Assembly (NCBI GenBank): GCA_029881635.1
Contig: JAOUMG010000123.1
Coordinates: forward strand, 1-6,414
From: Paracoccaceae bacterium
GTDB lineage: Bacteria; Pseudomonadota; Alphaproteobacteria; Rhodobacterales; Rhodobacteraceae
Length of the DNA: 6,414 nucleotides
Direction of reading: 5' to 3'
The notes below the pieces were generated by a model. It saw only the letters and a program-made list of their open reading frames with translations, made no database searches and was not told where the DNA came from. The position numbers were made by a program, and so were the translations under genes. Each line of letters opens with the position of its first letter. Within the stretch, counting starts at the first letter, position 1. Shown piece by piece: positions 6,173 to 6,414 of the stretch.

Positions 6173-6414
6173 CTTTGCTGCCGTTCAGTCAATGGTAGCG
6201 AATGTCTGGTCGCGGCGCATCGCGTGTTTCCATTCGAATTGCACATATAACGCTCAGGTACTTAAGCTTGGCGGTGAATTCTTCCAAAAAGTGCCCAGGA
6301 ATCGTAATCGGCGCGCAAAGCCGCAGCAATGTGGCAGAATGGTCATTCTACTTAACAAATATCGTTTGGGGTCAGAGCGGCGGCTGAACGCTAGGTTTCC
6401 GACGCGCGCGGTTG
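6173..6414. other. Non-coding, AT-richer flank beyond the insertion sequence
   Basis: I see no supportable gene in these 242 bases. A 61-codon open frame at 6202-6387 on the plus strand has no ribosome binding site and resembles nothing I recognise. The composition is visibly less GC-rich than the ribosomal genes. A short dyad, AGAATG-GT-CATTCT, lies at 6336-6349 and could be a small protein-binding site or chance. No part of rplP or another S10-operon gene is visible, although rplP would be the usual neighbour of rpmC. Confidence 0.5.

Noticed and set aside
6264..6281. HindIII and EcoRI sites close together (AAGCTT then GAATTC), as in a cloning polylinker.
   Set aside because: The surrounding bases show no vector sequence or further packed sites, so this is most likely coincidence.
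6346..6370. ACTTAAC followed by GTTTGGG, considered as an integron attC-like core.
   Set aside because: The second box does not fit GTTRRRY and the spacing is far too short for an attC site.
6202..6387. A 61-codon open frame in the right flank.
   Set aside because: It has no ribosome binding site and no recognisable motif, and its length is expected by chance.

Overview
The window looks like the chromosome of an alphaproteobacterium, most likely a Rhodobacterales/Roseobacter-group species. This rests on the style of the ribosomal proteins: S8 starting [11 protein letters not shown], 101-residue cysteine-poor S14, 186-residue L5, and S5 with an Ala/Glu tail. It also rests on a GC-rich promoter with a short TATA-like -10 box. 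The genus cannot be fixed from the sequence alone.

Layout. Positions 1-76 hold no recognisable gene. Positions 77-107 are a strong intrinsic terminator for minus-strand transcription. Positions 136-4444 are eleven ribosomal protein genes, all on the minus strand and all complete. In transcription order they are rpmC (L29), rpsQ (S17), rplN (L14), rplX (L24), rplE (L5), rpsN (S14), rpsH (S8), rplF (L6), rplR (L18), rpsE (S5) and rpmD (L30). This is the conserved end-of-S10/spc order, cut off on both sides: rplP is not next to rpmC, and rplO/secY are not directly after rpmD within the window. A plausible sigma-70-type promoter (4559-4587) and a roughly 108-nt structured leader precede rpmC. The window therefore appears to hold one complete transcription unit, from promoter to terminator.

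Positions 4653-6168 are an apparently intact insertion sequence of 1516 bp. It has 28-bp imperfect terminal inverted repeats, a 4-bp CGGA target duplication and one 456-residue transposase of the IS1182 type. It lies divergent to the ribosomal cluster, and its left end is about 66 bp upstream of the predicted -35 box. Positions 6173-6414 are AT-richer and show no supportable gene.

How the parts work together. The eleven proteins are structural parts of both ribosomal subunits and are tightly spaced. Several stop codons are fused to the next Shine-Dalgarno sequence, and rplN/rplX/rplE overlap by one base, which suggests translational coupling. Two longer gaps, 113 nt between rplR and rpsE and 75 nt between rplN and rpsQ, contain inverted repeats that could act at the RNA level. 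I found no clear undescribed system. The points most worth checking are the rpmC leader fold, the competing hairpins between rplR and rpsE, and the insertion sequence next to the promoter of an essential operon.
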